A stretch of 64,000 bases of DNA from the NCBI RefSeq assembly GCF_900105335.1, contig NZ_LT629770.1:558001-622000 (forward strand). Reading direction: 5' to 3'. The position numbers were made by a program, and so were the translations under genes. The DNA is from Microbacterium paraoxydans (GTDB taxonomy: Bacteria > Actinomycetota > Actinomycetes > Actinomycetales > Microbacteriaceae). Below the pieces are notes generated by a model that was not told where the DNA came from, searched no databases, and worked only from the letters and a program-made list of their open reading frames with translations. Shown here one piece after another: positions 53,571 through 62,352 of the stretch (within the stretch, counting starts at the first letter, position 1; each line of letters opens with the position of its first letter).

Positions 53571-54551
53571 TCAGAGCGCCCGGAGGTGCCTGCGCGGATT
53601 GCTCAACGCCTGCCGCGCCGTGCGCAGGTCGTCGGCGAACGTGCTGGTGCCGTCAGCGGTCGCCAGGAACGAGGCGATCTGCTCATCGCTGAGTTCGTTC
53701 GCCAGCACCTCGGCGTCGTAGTGCGTCCACCAGTCGGCAAGCTCGCTCCAGGTGGCGACGAACGCGCGCACCGGCCACCGTGCAGGCTCGGCCGCGCCCG
53801 CGAAGGTGACCGGCGCAGGCTTGGTCTGTGCCGCCTGCGCGCGGGCGACGGCCTCTCGTGCGAGTGCCTCCAGGTCGGTGGTCTCGCTTGCGGTCTCGGT
53901 GACGGCGGCGCGGATGCGCTCGAAGCCGGGATGCACCGGGGCACCGGCGTCGATGCGTTCGAGTTCGGCAGCGGCGTCGCCGCGCACCGTGGCGGGCAGG
54001 TCGGGGTCGTCGGTGACTTGCCGCAGGTAGTCGATCTTGTCGAGCGTCTTGTACGACGCGCCGCCGGGAATCATCGCGGCGGCTTGCTCGCTGGCACGGC
54101 CCACAGGTTCGGACGGTGCGGGAAACTTTCCCGCACCGTCCTTTCCGGGCTGGTTCTCCGCGCTGAACCGTGTCGCGGCCTGCCTGCGCGCGGCATCCTC
54201 GGCCATGAGGGTCTTCAGCTCGCGGTAGAGCGCAGCCGCCTCGACCGGGGTGAGGTCTTTGTGGAGCATGTTGTCGTCTTGCTCGGCCAGCAGGTGACCG
54301 AGCCTGCCCGAGATGCCCGAGCGCACCCACACGCTCACCGTGCGCCAGCCGAGCATCTTGATTGCGGCCAGCCGCCTCGCACCGCACACCAGCACCCCGT
54401 CGATGGTGACCGTCAGCGGTTGCAGGAGGCCGTCGCGGGCGATGGACTCGGCCAACGCGGTCAGGTCACCCAAGTCAGTGCGGTGACGGTTGCCGACGAC
54501 GATGGACTCGACGGTGCGGTTGAGTTCGATGTGCCCGGTATGCCTGCTCAT
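53571..54551 (-). CDS. ParB-like nuclease/partition domain protein
   Basis: 326 residues. MSRHTGHIELNRTVESIVVGNRHRTDLGDLTALAESIARDGLLQPLTVTIDGVLVCGARRLAAIKMLGW is the ParB N-terminal domain with its GARR box (GERR in ParB). The middle has LLAEQDDNMLHKDLTPVEAAALYRELK and a DNA-binding-like region. No ParA is adjacent, so it may act as a DNA-binding transfer or regulatory factor rather than in partition. ATG at 54551 overlaps the upstream stop (ATGA). Confidence 0.85.
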   Translation of the reverse strand: MSRHTGHIELNRTVESIVVGNRHRTDLGDLTALAESIARDGLLQPLTVTIDGVLVCGARRLAAIKMLGWRTVSVWVRSGISGRLGHLLAEQDDNMLHKDLTPVEAAALYRELKTLMAEDAARRQAATRFSAENQPGKDGAGKFPAPSEPVGRASEQAAAMIPGGASYKTLDKIDYLRQVTDDPDLPATVRGDAAAELERIDAGAPVHPGFERIRAAVTETASETTDLEALAREAVARAQAAQTKPAPVTFAGAAEPARWPVRAFVATWSELADWWTHYDAEVLANELSDEQIASFLATADGTSTFADDLRTARQALSNPRRHLRAL

Positions 54552-55396
54552 GACCGGCCCCCACGTTTTGGGGCCGCGAGCGAGATCATCAGCACGAGAT
54601 CGTCGTCGCGCAGCAGCGCGCGCAGGCTCTCGCCGATCAGCAGCCTGAGCAAGATGCCGCGCCCGGCAGCGGTCGCGGCGTAGGCCGGGCTGGGGTGCCC
54701 GAGCAGTGCCTTCAGCAGCGCTGTCCACGCGGTGCTGTTCACGTCGAGCAGGGCGCGGGCGTGCTTGTCGCGGCGCAGCGCTTCATAGGCGCTCTGGCGG
54801 CTGCCCGCCCGGGCAAGCGCCTGGCAGATGTGCTCGACCCCGGCGCGGGCGACATGCGGGGGCCAGCCCAGCAGCGTGAACAGTGCGATGGCGTCTTCGA
54901 CCGCCGAGTCTGTCGAGCAGCACGCCGTCGTGCTTGCCGGTTCGTCCGTGCCAGTCGGGTCTGGGTCGGTAACGTGGAACGCCGTGTGGTAGTCCGTGAG
55001 CGGGTTCTCTCGATCTGACAGCCGCTCGGCGTCGTGGAACGCGGAGATGTGCGGACGCCGGGCTTGATGCACCGAACAGAGCAGGCCCTGCCCGCGTTCC
55101 TCGGCGATGCAGGTGATGCGAACCGCGTGGGTCACCACGCCCCACGGATCGTTCGCGGTGCGGGCGGCCTTGGTGCGCATCACATCGAACGCGGCACTGG
55201 CTGCCTCCCACGGGTCGAGGCCGTGCTTGCGGGCCAGCGCCCCGTACTTGTCGGCGGCGTAGGCCATCAGGTCGGCGGCCACCGGATCGCACTGCCAAGC
55301 GCCAGGGCCGCCCTCGTGCAGTCGGTTCAGCAGGGCACGCAAGCCCTCGCTGCGAGTGAAATCCTCCGGTACGTGCTCGGTTGTGCGAGTTGTCAT
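54548..55396 (-). CDS. Hypothetical element protein next to ParB-like gene
   Basis: 282 residues. DFTRSEGLRALLNRLHEGG, DLMAYAADKYGALARKHGLDPWEAASAAFDVMRT and NDPWGVVTHAVRITCIAEERGQGLLCSVHQARRP, then GWPPHVARAGVEHICQALARAGSRQSAYEALRRDKHARALLDV. The pattern LARKHGLDPWEAASAAFDVM vaguely recalls sigma-factor region 2, but this is not sufficient to assign a function. AGGAGG 8 bp before the ATG at 55396. Confidence 0.75.
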   Translation of the reverse strand: MTTRTTEHVPEDFTRSEGLRALLNRLHEGGPGAWQCDPVAADLMAYAADKYGALARKHGLDPWEAASAAFDVMRTKAARTANDPWGVVTHAVRITCIAEERGQGLLCSVHQARRPHISAFHDAERLSDRENPLTDYHTAFHVTDPDPTGTDEPASTTACCSTDSAVEDAIALFTLLGWPPHVARAGVEHICQALARAGSRQSAYEALRRDKHARALLDVNSTAWTALLKALLGHPSPAYAATAAGRGILLRLLIGESLRALLRDDDLVLMISLAAPKRGGRS

Positions 55397-55488
55397 GGTA
55401 GGCACCTCCTGCCAGCCAGGTGCGCTCCCATGCCCAACAGGTCGGGGGCGGTCGGGCGTTCGCTGTCGAATCATCGCTACTCACCACT

Positions 55489-55950
55489 TCACGACTTCCC
55501 GACCGCGGCCCTCGTCGGCGCGTGGTGCCGGGCACCGTGCCCGAACGCCGTCAGCGGCGACAGCCGCCTGGCCCGGTCGCTGAGGTTCCGCAGCCCGGCC
55601 ACGAGTGGTTCGCGGGCCTTGCGTGACATCTCGACTTCCATGTCGATGCCCCGCCCGGCCAGCGACGCCGTGTTACGGGCGATGAGATCGGTGGGCCGCA
55701 CCCACTCGATACCGCGCGCCCGGTGTTCCTCGAGTTTCTGCTCGACCTCTGCCGCCTCAGCTGCACCGGTCATCTCGTCAGTCGCGGGGGTCTCGACCGT
55801 GGTGTCCTTGCGCTTGGTCACGTCGGCAGCGGCGACCGCCTCGGGCACCTGCCGAACCTCGCTGCGGTCTTCCGGCATCTCCGGTTCAGGCACATCCTCG
55901 ACGTGCCAGTCGTCGTAGGCATGCGCCTGCTCGCGCGGGTCGATGTTCAT
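55489..55950 (-). CDS. Hypothetical element protein, acidic/helical
   Basis: 153 residues with an acidic N-terminus (YDDWHVEDVPEPEMPEDRSEV), a coiled-coil-like middle (AAEAAEVEQKLEEHRARGIEWVRPTDLIARNTASLAGRGIDMEVEMSRKAREPL) and a basic tail. Size, charge split and position suggest a relaxosome accessory (MobC-like) role, but no homology is claimed. ATGA overlap with the DUF2637 gene. Confidence 0.7.
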   Translation of the reverse strand: MNIDPREQAHAYDDWHVEDVPEPEMPEDRSEVRQVPEAVAAADVTKRKDTTVETPATDEMTGAAEAAEVEQKLEEHRARGIEWVRPTDLIARNTASLAGRGIDMEVEMSRKAREPLVAGLRNLSDRARRLSPLTAFGHGARHHAPTRAAVGKS

Positions 55951-56612
55951 GGTGTTGTCTCCATCTCTGTTGTGGTTTCCGGCTCCTTGACCGGCGGGGT
56001 AAACCAGCGGCCCACCGTCGAGGCATGGACGCCGAGCTCGTCGGCGATGGCCTTGTTCGACCAGCCGGCCTCCCGCAGCCGAGTGGCACGCTCACGCCGC
56101 CCCAGCACCAGCTCGGCCTCCGGGTCTGCTTCGGACTCGATCGCGGCCATGGGTTCGGTCGCGGCGGATAGCTCGGGCGGTGCCTGCGCCGTGCTCGGTG
56201 GCGCGGTGGTCGAGCGTGTGAGGACGACGGTGAGGTGCGTGCTGGCGAGCAGTACCAGCGGCGGCACGGCCGCGACCGTTGCGGCGAGCATGGCGGGCAC
56301 GCTGGCGTCGGCGGCGACGATCGCGTGCAGCGCGTTTGCAGCAACCGACACGAGTGCTCCGCAGATCAGCAACGCCCACGGATACCAGGCACCCCGGCGA
56401 CCATCGAGTGCGACAACCGCGATGGTGGAGACTACGATCAGGCCGTCCACGAGCAAGGGCCAGATCCACGCCTGCCCCGGCGCGATACCCGACCGGGCCG
56501 CGAGATCGGCCAGCGCCATGAACGAGAGCCAGAACGCGCCGATACCGATCAGCACGGTGCCGGTCGCGGCGGTCACCACCGCCCAACCCCATGCCGGTTG
56601 CCGCACGCTCAT
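55947..56612 (-). CDS. DUF2637 membrane protein with C-terminal helix-turn-helix
   Basis: 221 residues. Four hydrophobic helices (VVTAATGTVLIGIGAFWLSFMAL, IWPLLVDGLIVVSTIAVVAL, WALLICGALVSVAANALHAIVA, MLAATVAAVPPLVLLASTHL) are the DUF2637 (Spd-type spread protein) fold. The C-terminus holds RREREATRLREAGWSNKAIADELGVHASTVGRWF-like sequence, a helix-turn-helix. A membrane domain joined to a DNA-binding domain suggests tethering of element DNA. ATG 56612 overlaps the primase stop (TGATG). Confidence 0.85.
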   Translation of the reverse strand: MSVRQPAWGWAVVTAATGTVLIGIGAFWLSFMALADLAARSGIAPGQAWIWPLLVDGLIVVSTIAVVALDGRRGAWYPWALLICGALVSVAANALHAIVAADASVPAMLAATVAAVPPLVLLASTHLTVVLTRSTTAPPSTAQAPPELSAATEPMAAIESEADPEAELVLGRRERATRLREAGWSNKAIADELGVHASTVGRWFTPPVKEPETTTEMETTP

Positions 56613-57577
56613 CACAGCCTCCGACCACTCACCGAGACAGGCGGCTCGGTGTGGGCGAACCCGGAACCCGTCTGACGTACCGGGGCGCGACGGCGCGGCC
56701 CGTAGGTGCTGACGTGGCGATACGCCGAGCCGACTGTCCGGGTGATCTCGTGCTCTCCCAGCCCGGACTGGCCCGCTGCTGGGCCGAGCGCGTTGAGCGC
56801 GTCGCGGGGTGAGTGTCCGTGCTCAGCCATGCGGCACGCGGCCTTGAACAACCCGAGGTTGCGTTCGCCCTCGGGTTTGCGAGCTACCTGCGAGGCGAGC
56901 CGGGCAACGTCCAGCGGCCAGCCGCCCGGCGGTTCCGGCGCGGGCGCGTATTTCGGGCGCGGGTCGAGGAAGTCACGCAACTGCTGCGCGTCTAGTAGCG
57001 CGACAGGGCGCGTCGCCATGCTCTCGACCCGATACGGCACCCGGCGACCGTCGATGGGGCGCTGTGAGGGCGGCACGATGATGTAGCCGCCGTCGCCCCG
57101 AAAGTCGATACCCGCCCGGCCCGCCTGCCACGATCGCTGCTCACGTTCGGCGTCCGTTGGGTAGTACAGATGCCTGCCGCCGGTCGGCGTGGTAACGACC
57201 GCCAACGGCTCCGGCAGCAGCCCGGCGCGTGTAGCGCGTCTGAATGCGGGATACCCGTTGACCTTGTGTACATCGACGTCGACGACGACGACACCCGAGG
57301 CTGCGCCAGTCGGGATGGCGAGATTCGCATGAGGCCGATGCCGCCACCACGCCTCCACCTGTCTCACATCGTTGGTTGCCTCGTGGAAACCTCGATCGGG
57401 AATCGGGCGCTTCCCGCCGGGCGCGCACGGGAACACCGGCACGCCGTGTCGGGCTAGCTCGTGCGCGACCAGCGGTAGCGGCACGTCCCCGCCGAGCCGG
57501 GAGAAGACCGCAGCGACCGATGAGGCCCGCCGCTCGATCAGATCGTGCGCCCCGCGAGCGTCGCCTACCTTCACCAT
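56612..57577 (-). CDS. Bifunctional primase-polymerase domain protein
   Basis: 321 residues. The N-terminal prim-pol domain has HGVPVFPCAPGGKRPI, WWRHRPHANLAIPTG, VVVVDVDVHK (catalytic acidic residues) and GGRHLYY. The C-terminal helical part ends with NLGLFKAACRMAEHGHSPRDALNALGPAAGQSGL. Such proteins prime replication or second-strand synthesis of mobile elements. GGAGG 7 bp before ATG 57577. First gene of the minus-strand operon, whose promoter should be in the 281-bp gap upstream. Confidence 0.9.
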   Translation of the reverse strand: MVKVGDARGAHDLIERRASSVAAVFSRLGGDVPLPLVAHELARHGVPVFPCAPGGKRPIPDRGFHEATNDVRQVEAWWRHRPHANLAIPTGAASGVVVVDVDVHKVNGYPAFRRATRAGLLPEPLAVVTTPTGGRHLYYPTDAEREQRSWQAGRAGIDFRGDGGYIIVPPSQRPIDGRRVPYRVESMATRPVALLDAQQLRDFLDPRPKYAPAPEPPGGWPLDVARLASQVARKPEGERNLGLFKAACRMAEHGHSPRDALNALGPAAGQSGLGEHEITRTVGSAYRHVSTYGPRRRAPVRQTGSGFAHTEPPVSVSGRRL

Positions 57578-57858
57578 CGCCAGACCTCCCTCCCATCCGG
57601 AGACCACCCCTCGCTGGGTGGCCCTACGACCGTGAGGTGCGTCGGGAGGATCAGGAAGACGAGACGGACAAGGAATCGAGACTGTGACCGTCAGGCATCT
57701 TGAAGAACCCGACGTGTCTATTCCGGACTACCTACGTCGAGGCAGACTGTCCAGCAGTTGTCACGACTGCGGTACACATCGCGCATGACGGGGCACGAAT
57801 GACGCATCACGCCACGCTGCGCGGAGGTGCGTCGGCTGGAGCTGCCCGCAGGACGTCC
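57578..57858. other. 281-bp non-coding gap upstream of the transfer operon
   Basis: No convincing gene on either strand. It holds two copies of the GCACCT element (minus strand; 57635-57642 and 57835-57842). The composition (GTGTCTATTCCGGACTACC) is less GC-rich than the flanks. It should hold the promoter of the primase-to-DUF4913 operon; no clear -10/-35 pair or oriT stem could be fixed by eye. Confidence 0.6.
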
Positions 57859-58809
57859 CTAGGTCGCGGCCGGGTGAGGTGTCTCCCGAAACTCGGATGG
57901 GGATACGCCGAATCGACGTCGGAATCGAGCGGAGGCGATGCGAGAATCCACCCACCCCACTTGCCGGGCGGCCGCGCTTATAGGCACATCTGTTTCTTCG
58001 ATTAAGCGTGTGAACTCCGTTAATCGAATCTCAGCAAGAAACCGCATCGGAGGCGCGCCGGCGTGTGCCGTAAAGAGACGCGTGAGATGGGTGCGCGACA
58101 CAGCGACCTCGTTTGCCAGAGAGTTCACAGTCCAAGGTTCCGCCAGTCGAGCGCGCAGAAGGTCAATCGCTTTGGTGACATGGCCAGCTGAGGGTGGCCG
58201 GGTCAGCCGTCCAGCGATCGGCCGCCACAACGGGCGAATGGGTTGCGGTGACATGCTAGCGTCCAGGAAGACAGGAAGAACACCGGAAACCCAGCGAGCG
58301 AACAGCTCAATGGTGTGGATCGCAGCTACTTCTGGCGCATGGGTACCATCATTCAGGATGCTCATCTGACGCCACAGCGGCTCGACCTTGCGTAGGGCGG
58401 CAGTCCCCGGAGTCAACACTATTGCCGTACCATCCCATTCGCAGGGGTGCAGCCCACTGTGAACACGTTCGCGATGAGGAAGAAACCAAGACATCTGCAT
58501 GCGAAGAAACTGCTCATCTGCATAGATCGACCAGATGCGCACCCGGCCTTGTGGCTTGATCCGGCACCATCTGTCTGCCCCTAGGGCGATCGACATCCCG
58601 GCCCTCAGCATATAGTCGCCGTTGGCAGTCTCGATCCGAGTACTGCCTTCCATCACATTCATGATCTGCGCATGGCGAAAGAGCGCTCGACTCGACGCGA
58701 GCGTCCGGACAAGTTCGAGAGCCGTCATCCCTCCGGGAACATCTCGGTTCTCTGCTAGCGAGTGCGACCAATCCGCGCCGTTGTCGAGTTCGAGATGGAG
58801 TCTCCTCAC
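57859..58809 (-). CDS. AraC family transcriptional regulator
   Basis: 316 residues. A cupin-like sensor half (GDYMLRAGMSIALGADRWCRIKP... WSIYADEQFLRM) and a C-terminal double helix-turn-helix: EPWTVNSLANEVAVSRTHLTRLFTAHAGAPPMRFLAEIRL and ISAAARQVGWVDSRIASARFRRRFGVSPSEFR. This is the AraC/XylS architecture, so it likely senses a small molecule. It is downstream of and co-oriented with the P450 gene, 173 bp apart. It looks less GC-rich than its neighbours, which suggests a separate origin. Confidence 0.9.
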   Translation of the reverse strand: MRRLHLELDNGADWSHSLAENRDVPGGMTALELVRTLASSRALFRHAQIMNVMEGSTRIETANGDYMLRAGMSIALGADRWCRIKPQGRVRIWSIYADEQFLRMQMSWFLPHRERVHSGLHPCEWDGTAIVLTPGTAALRKVEPLWRQMSILNDGTHAPEVAAIHTIELFARWVSGVLPVFLDASMSPQPIRPLWRPIAGRLTRPPSAGHVTKAIDLLRARLAEPWTVNSLANEVAVSRTHLTRLFTAHAGAPPMRFLAEIRLTEFTRLIEETDVPISAAARQVGWVDSRIASARFRRRFGVSPSEFRETPHPAAT

Positions 58810-58982
58810 AGCCTCGCGCGCGCCTATGGCTTACCTCCACGATCAGGAGCAACACGCGAATCGGCGTGAGGTCCGCGTGCACCACTTCCGAAGCGTGCGA
58901 CGTGACGAGAACTCAGCTCCGAGAGTCTGAGTTCTCGAAAGGAACTGTCAGTCGTCTGAGCCCGCAGTCTCATGTGAGTGGC

Positions 58983-61900
58983 TCAGAAGAGGTCAGTGGC
59001 GTATCGCCCGGTCTGGCTGAGTTCGGTGAGCCAGTTGGGTCCGTGGACGTCCTGGCCGATCCGGGTCAGGGTCTCCTCGACCGCTGGCCCCATGCCGGTG
59101 ACGTCACCGCACACATACACGTGCGCGCCCTGCTCGATGAGGTCGAGGATGCTGTCTCGTTCGGCCCAGAGCCGGTGCTGGACGTAGCGGACCTCGCCGT
59201 CGGGCTTGCGTGAGTATGCCCGGTGCACGCGCAGCGTCCCGGCAGCCTCGTAGGTGGCGAACTCTTCGGCGTAGAGGTCGTCCCAGTCGGGGTGCTGGCA
59301 GCCGAAGAACAGCACCGTCTCACCCGCCGGTTCGCCGCCGGTGGCGCGAGCATGACGAGCGTTGATGAAGCCGCGGAACGGGGCGATGCCGGAGCCAGCG
59401 GCGATCATGATCGCCGGGATCGAGTTCTGGGCTGGGGGCCGGAAGTGCTCGGTCGGCGAAGCGAGGGTGACGGTGAGCCGGTCGCCGGGCTGGACGCGCT
59501 GAAGGTAGCTGGAGGCCGCGCCTCGGTAGGTGCCCGTCCCCGAGAGTGCGGGGCCCTCGATGACTGAGACGGTCAGTGCTACTTCGGTCTGGGTTTCGGC
59601 GGCGGAGCTGATCGAGTACTGCCGTGCCCTGGGGGCGGGGAGTCGTTCGATCACCCAGGCCAGGTCGACCTCGCAGGAGGCGAACATCTCCAGCAGGTCC
59701 AGCAGTGAGAACCGGCGCTGCCTGATGGTGTCCGCCTGTTCAGGGGAGGCCAGCTTTTCGAGTTCTGCGCGCTCGGGAGGGCAGCGTGTCGTCTCGGCGA
59801 GCGAGGCGAGTACCCCCTGCGTGGCTGGGGCGGTCAGGTCGACGTGGCGGGTCAGCAGGTCATCGACCCGCACCGGCACTCCGACGGGGATGCGTCCGCT
59901 GGGGGCGTCGGAGTCGATGGTCACCAACTCGTCGCCTGGCAGTGCCAGGCGGGTGAGCATGCGGGTGACGAGTTCGGGGTGGTTCTGCGGCAGCACCGAG
60001 AGGTAGTCGCCGGTGCGATACGTCATGCCCTCGGGCAGGCGGAGTTCGAGGTGCCGCTTGGAGCGGGGCGAGTCGCCGCGGACTAGCTCGCGGTTCTCCA
60101 GCACGATCGCGGTGGCCTCCTCACGATGGGCGGCGGGCTGGCTGGTGGAGGCGATCCGGTAGCGGGGGCCTGTCGGGGCGGTGTCCTCGATCTGGTAGTG
60201 CTCGGACAGTTCGGGCCACAACGGCTGGTACCAGCGTTCCCAGTCGCCGAAGAAGTCGGTGCGGGCATCGGTGGCACCGCGTTCACGAATCCTCGTGGCC
60301 CCGGCAGCAGTCATGGCGTCGTCGATGAGGGTGGGGACGCGCTGGTAGGTGGCGGCCCAGTCCAGGCTCCCGCAGCCCAGCACCAGGTATTCAACACCGC
60401 TCAGGTCCGGGCCGGTGGTGGTGAGCCAGTCGACGAAGCGCTTCGCATTGTCGGGTGGGGTGCCGTTGTAGGAGGAGGTCACGATGACGACCGGCCCGGC
60501 CGTGGGCAGGTCCGCGGTGGCCTCATCGAGGGAGGCCACTCGGGTGTGCCAGCCACGGGCGGCCCCATCGCCGGCGATGGTGCGGGCCAAGCCCTCACTG
60601 CTGCCCCCGTTGGAGCCGTAAAGCACCAGCATCGGCGTGCCGTGCGCATCCGCCGGTGGTGTCGCGGCGGCGGACGCCTTCCGAGCAGGAGCAGGAGCAG
60701 GGGCGGACGCGGGTGCTGTGGCGTCGGTGCGGAGCTGGGTGTGGCTGAGGCGGTTGGCGGCGTGGATGGTGAGGTTCTTGGGCTTGATCGTCAGCGACTC
60801 GGCGATCTTCAGCTCATACCCGGGGTCGGTCAGGGCGATGTCGAAGCGCTGGAGCATCATCGCCAGCACCAAGGTGGCCTCCTGCAACGCGAAGGGACGA
60901 CCGATGCAGGCCCGTGCGCCGTGGCCGAACGGCATCCACGCATACTCGGGGATCTCATCCATCCGTTCCGGGGAGAACCGGTCCGGGTCGAACCGCGTCG
61001 GCTCGGGCCACACGGCCGGATCGGTGTGCAGGGTCGGGAGCATCACCATCACGCTCTCTCCGGCGGCGATGTCGTATCCGCCCAGCGTGGTGTCCTCACT
61101 CGGGGACAGCGCGAACGCCGGAGCGGTGGGATGCAGCCGCAGGGTCTCACGCAGAACCTGCCCGATGTAGCCCAACTTGGCCAGGTCAGCGAACTCCGGG
61201 GTCCGATCACCCAAGACCTCATCAACCACCTCGCGGGCCTTCGCGAGCACATCGGGGTGGGTCAGCAGCTTGTGGGTCGCGAAGGACAACAGCCCGGAGG
61301 TGGTCTCATGCCCGGCGATGAGGAAGGTCGCGAGCTGATACTGGACGTTCTCCTCCGACAGCTTCTCCCCGGTGAGCGGGTCCGCAGCCGACAGCATCCG
61401 CTCCAGCAGGTCATCAGGCCGCTGATCGACAGGCCTACCGGCGCGGGCCGTGACGATGTCCTGGGTGATCTGCCGCATGGTGGCGATGTCCTCGCGGTAG
61501 CGGCGGTTGGTGCCGACCATGAACGGCTGCACCCCCGGTAGGCGCTCGCTGCGCAGCCCCGCCTCGGTCAGCGCGCCCACCATCGCACCGACGAAAGGGT
61601 GATGGTTCTCGGAGTAGAACGAGTTGAACCGCACATCGAACGCACACAGCGCGATCGTGTCCAGCGTCAGCCGGGTCATGTCCTCGGCGACGTCGATCTC
61701 CACGTCTGGCCCGAAGCGCTCCCAGCGGACCATCATCTGCTCGGCGATGTCGAGCATCTGGCCAAAGTAGTCCTTCATCGCCATCGTCCCGAACGCCGGC
61801 ATCAACAACCGGTGCGCCTTCCCCCAGTTCGGCTCCTCGTTGTACGCGGTGAACAGCCCGTCACCACCGAAGTCGCGCACCTGATCGATCGCGTCATGGA

Positions 61901-62141
61901 CCTTCTTCGACCACAACGGACTGGAGCACATCTCCGCCACCAGCGCGTGTTCCGAGGCGAAGATCTGCCGCGTGCCCAGCACATCAAGGGCGAACATGCC
62001 GCCGTACTTGGCGTGATAGTCCTCAGCGAACTCGATTGAGGTCTCCTGCGAAGCGCCCAGCACCTCGAACAGGTTCCCCACCACCGGCAGGGCGGCAGGG
62101 CCGGGGATACGAGGGGTGCCGGTGGCGTTGGGAGGAGTCAT
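58983..62141 (-). CDS. Self-sufficient cytochrome P450-reductase fusion (CYP102/BM3 type)
   Basis: 1052 residues. P450 half (1-~470): oxygen-binding helix FLIAGHETTSG near 277, ETLR of the ExxR motif near 328, and heme loop FGHGARACIGRPFAL with the Cys ligand near 410. An Ala/Pro linker leads to the flavodoxin-like FMN domain (LYGSNGGSSEGLARTIA), then FAD binding (RQYSISSA) and NADPH binding (GSGIAPFRGF). Expected to hydroxylate fatty acids or similar lipophilic substrates using NADPH. ATG 62141 has AGGAAGG 8 bp upstream. Divergent from the TetR gene, with the operator between. Confidence 0.95.
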   Translation of the reverse strand: MTPPNATGTPRIPGPAALPVVGNLFEVLGASQETSIEFAEDYHAKYGGMFALDVLGTRQIFASEHALVAEMCSSPLWSKKVHDAIDQVRDFGGDGLFTAYNEEPNWGKAHRLLMPAFGTMAMKDYFGQMLDIAEQMMVRWERFGPDVEIDVAEDMTRLTLDTIALCAFDVRFNSFYSENHHPFVGAMVGALTEAGLRSERLPGVQPFMVGTNRRYREDIATMRQITQDIVTARAGRPVDQRPDDLLERMLSAADPLTGEKLSEENVQYQLATFLIAGHETTSGLLSFATHKLLTHPDVLAKAREVVDEVLGDRTPEFADLAKLGYIGQVLRETLRLHPTAPAFALSPSEDTTLGGYDIAAGESVMVMLPTLHTDPAVWPEPTRFDPDRFSPERMDEIPEYAWMPFGHGARACIGRPFALQEATLVLAMMLQRFDIALTDPGYELKIAESLTIKPKNLTIHAANRLSHTQLRTDATAPASAPAPAPARKASAAATPPADAHGTPMLVLYGSNGGSSEGLARTIAGDGAARGWHTRVASLDEATADLPTAGPVVIVTSSYNGTPPDNAKRFVDWLTTTGPDLSGVEYLVLGCGSLDWAATYQRVPTLIDDAMTAAGATRIRERGATDARTDFFGDWERWYQPLWPELSEHYQIEDTAPTGPRYRIASTSQPAAHREEATAIVLENRELVRGDSPRSKRHLELRLPEGMTYRTGDYLSVLPQNHPELVTRMLTRLALPGDELVTIDSDAPSGRIPVGVPVRVDDLLTRHVDLTAPATQGVLASLAETTRCPPERAELEKLASPEQADTIRQRRFSLLDLLEMFASCEVDLAWVIERLPAPRARQYSISSAAETQTEVALTVSVIEGPALSGTGTYRGAASSYLQRVQPGDRLTVTLASPTEHFRPPAQNSIPAIMIAAGSGIAPFRGFINARHARATGGEPAGETVLFFGCQHPDWDDLYAEEFATYEAAGTLRVHRAYSRKPDGEVRYVQHRLWAERDSILDLIEQGAHVYVCGDVTGMGPAVEETLTRIGQDVHGPNWLTELSQTGRYATDLF

Positions 62142-62295
62142 CGAAAGGGCCTTCCTGTTCACGATCTATCGGGTCGAACCGTCCATCGCCCCTGGTGGCT
62201 GGCTGTGAGCGGGCGCACCCGGTCAGAGGTCGGAGTGCGGCCTGAAGCCCGGCCATGAGTTCGGGCACCGCGTGACGTCTCCCAACACACTAACT

Positions 62296-62322
62296 TGGCC
62301 ACTCGCCTAGGTCAACTGGCCA
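62296..62322. promoter_or_regulatory. Imperfect palindrome between P450 and TetR genes, probable operator
   Basis: TGGCCA at both ends and nine of 13 positions pair around a central A (TGGCCAnTnGnC...GnCnAnTGGCCA). It lies in the divergent promoter region, 18 bp before the TATGAT box of the TetR gene, so the regulator could control both directions. Confidence 0.6.
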
Positions 62323-62340
62323 CGTCGTGTGCCCAAGGCG

Positions 62341-62346
62341 TATGAT
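62341..62346 (+). promoter_or_regulatory. -10 box of the TetR gene, leaderless start
   Basis: TATGAT ends 6 bp before the ATG at 62353. This distance fits transcription starting at or next to the start codon, i.e. a leaderless mRNA, which is frequent in actinobacteria. Confidence 0.6.
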
Positions 62347-62352
62347 GGGGCT

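Noticed and set aside
53571-54551. Element partition system ParA-ParB
   Set aside because: Only a ParB-like gene is present; no ParA ATPase is adjacent, so partition is not claimed.
60126-61541. 471-codon plus-strand frame opposite the P450 gene
   Set aside because: Antisense shadow in GC-rich DNA; the minus strand encodes an unmistakable CYP102-type protein.
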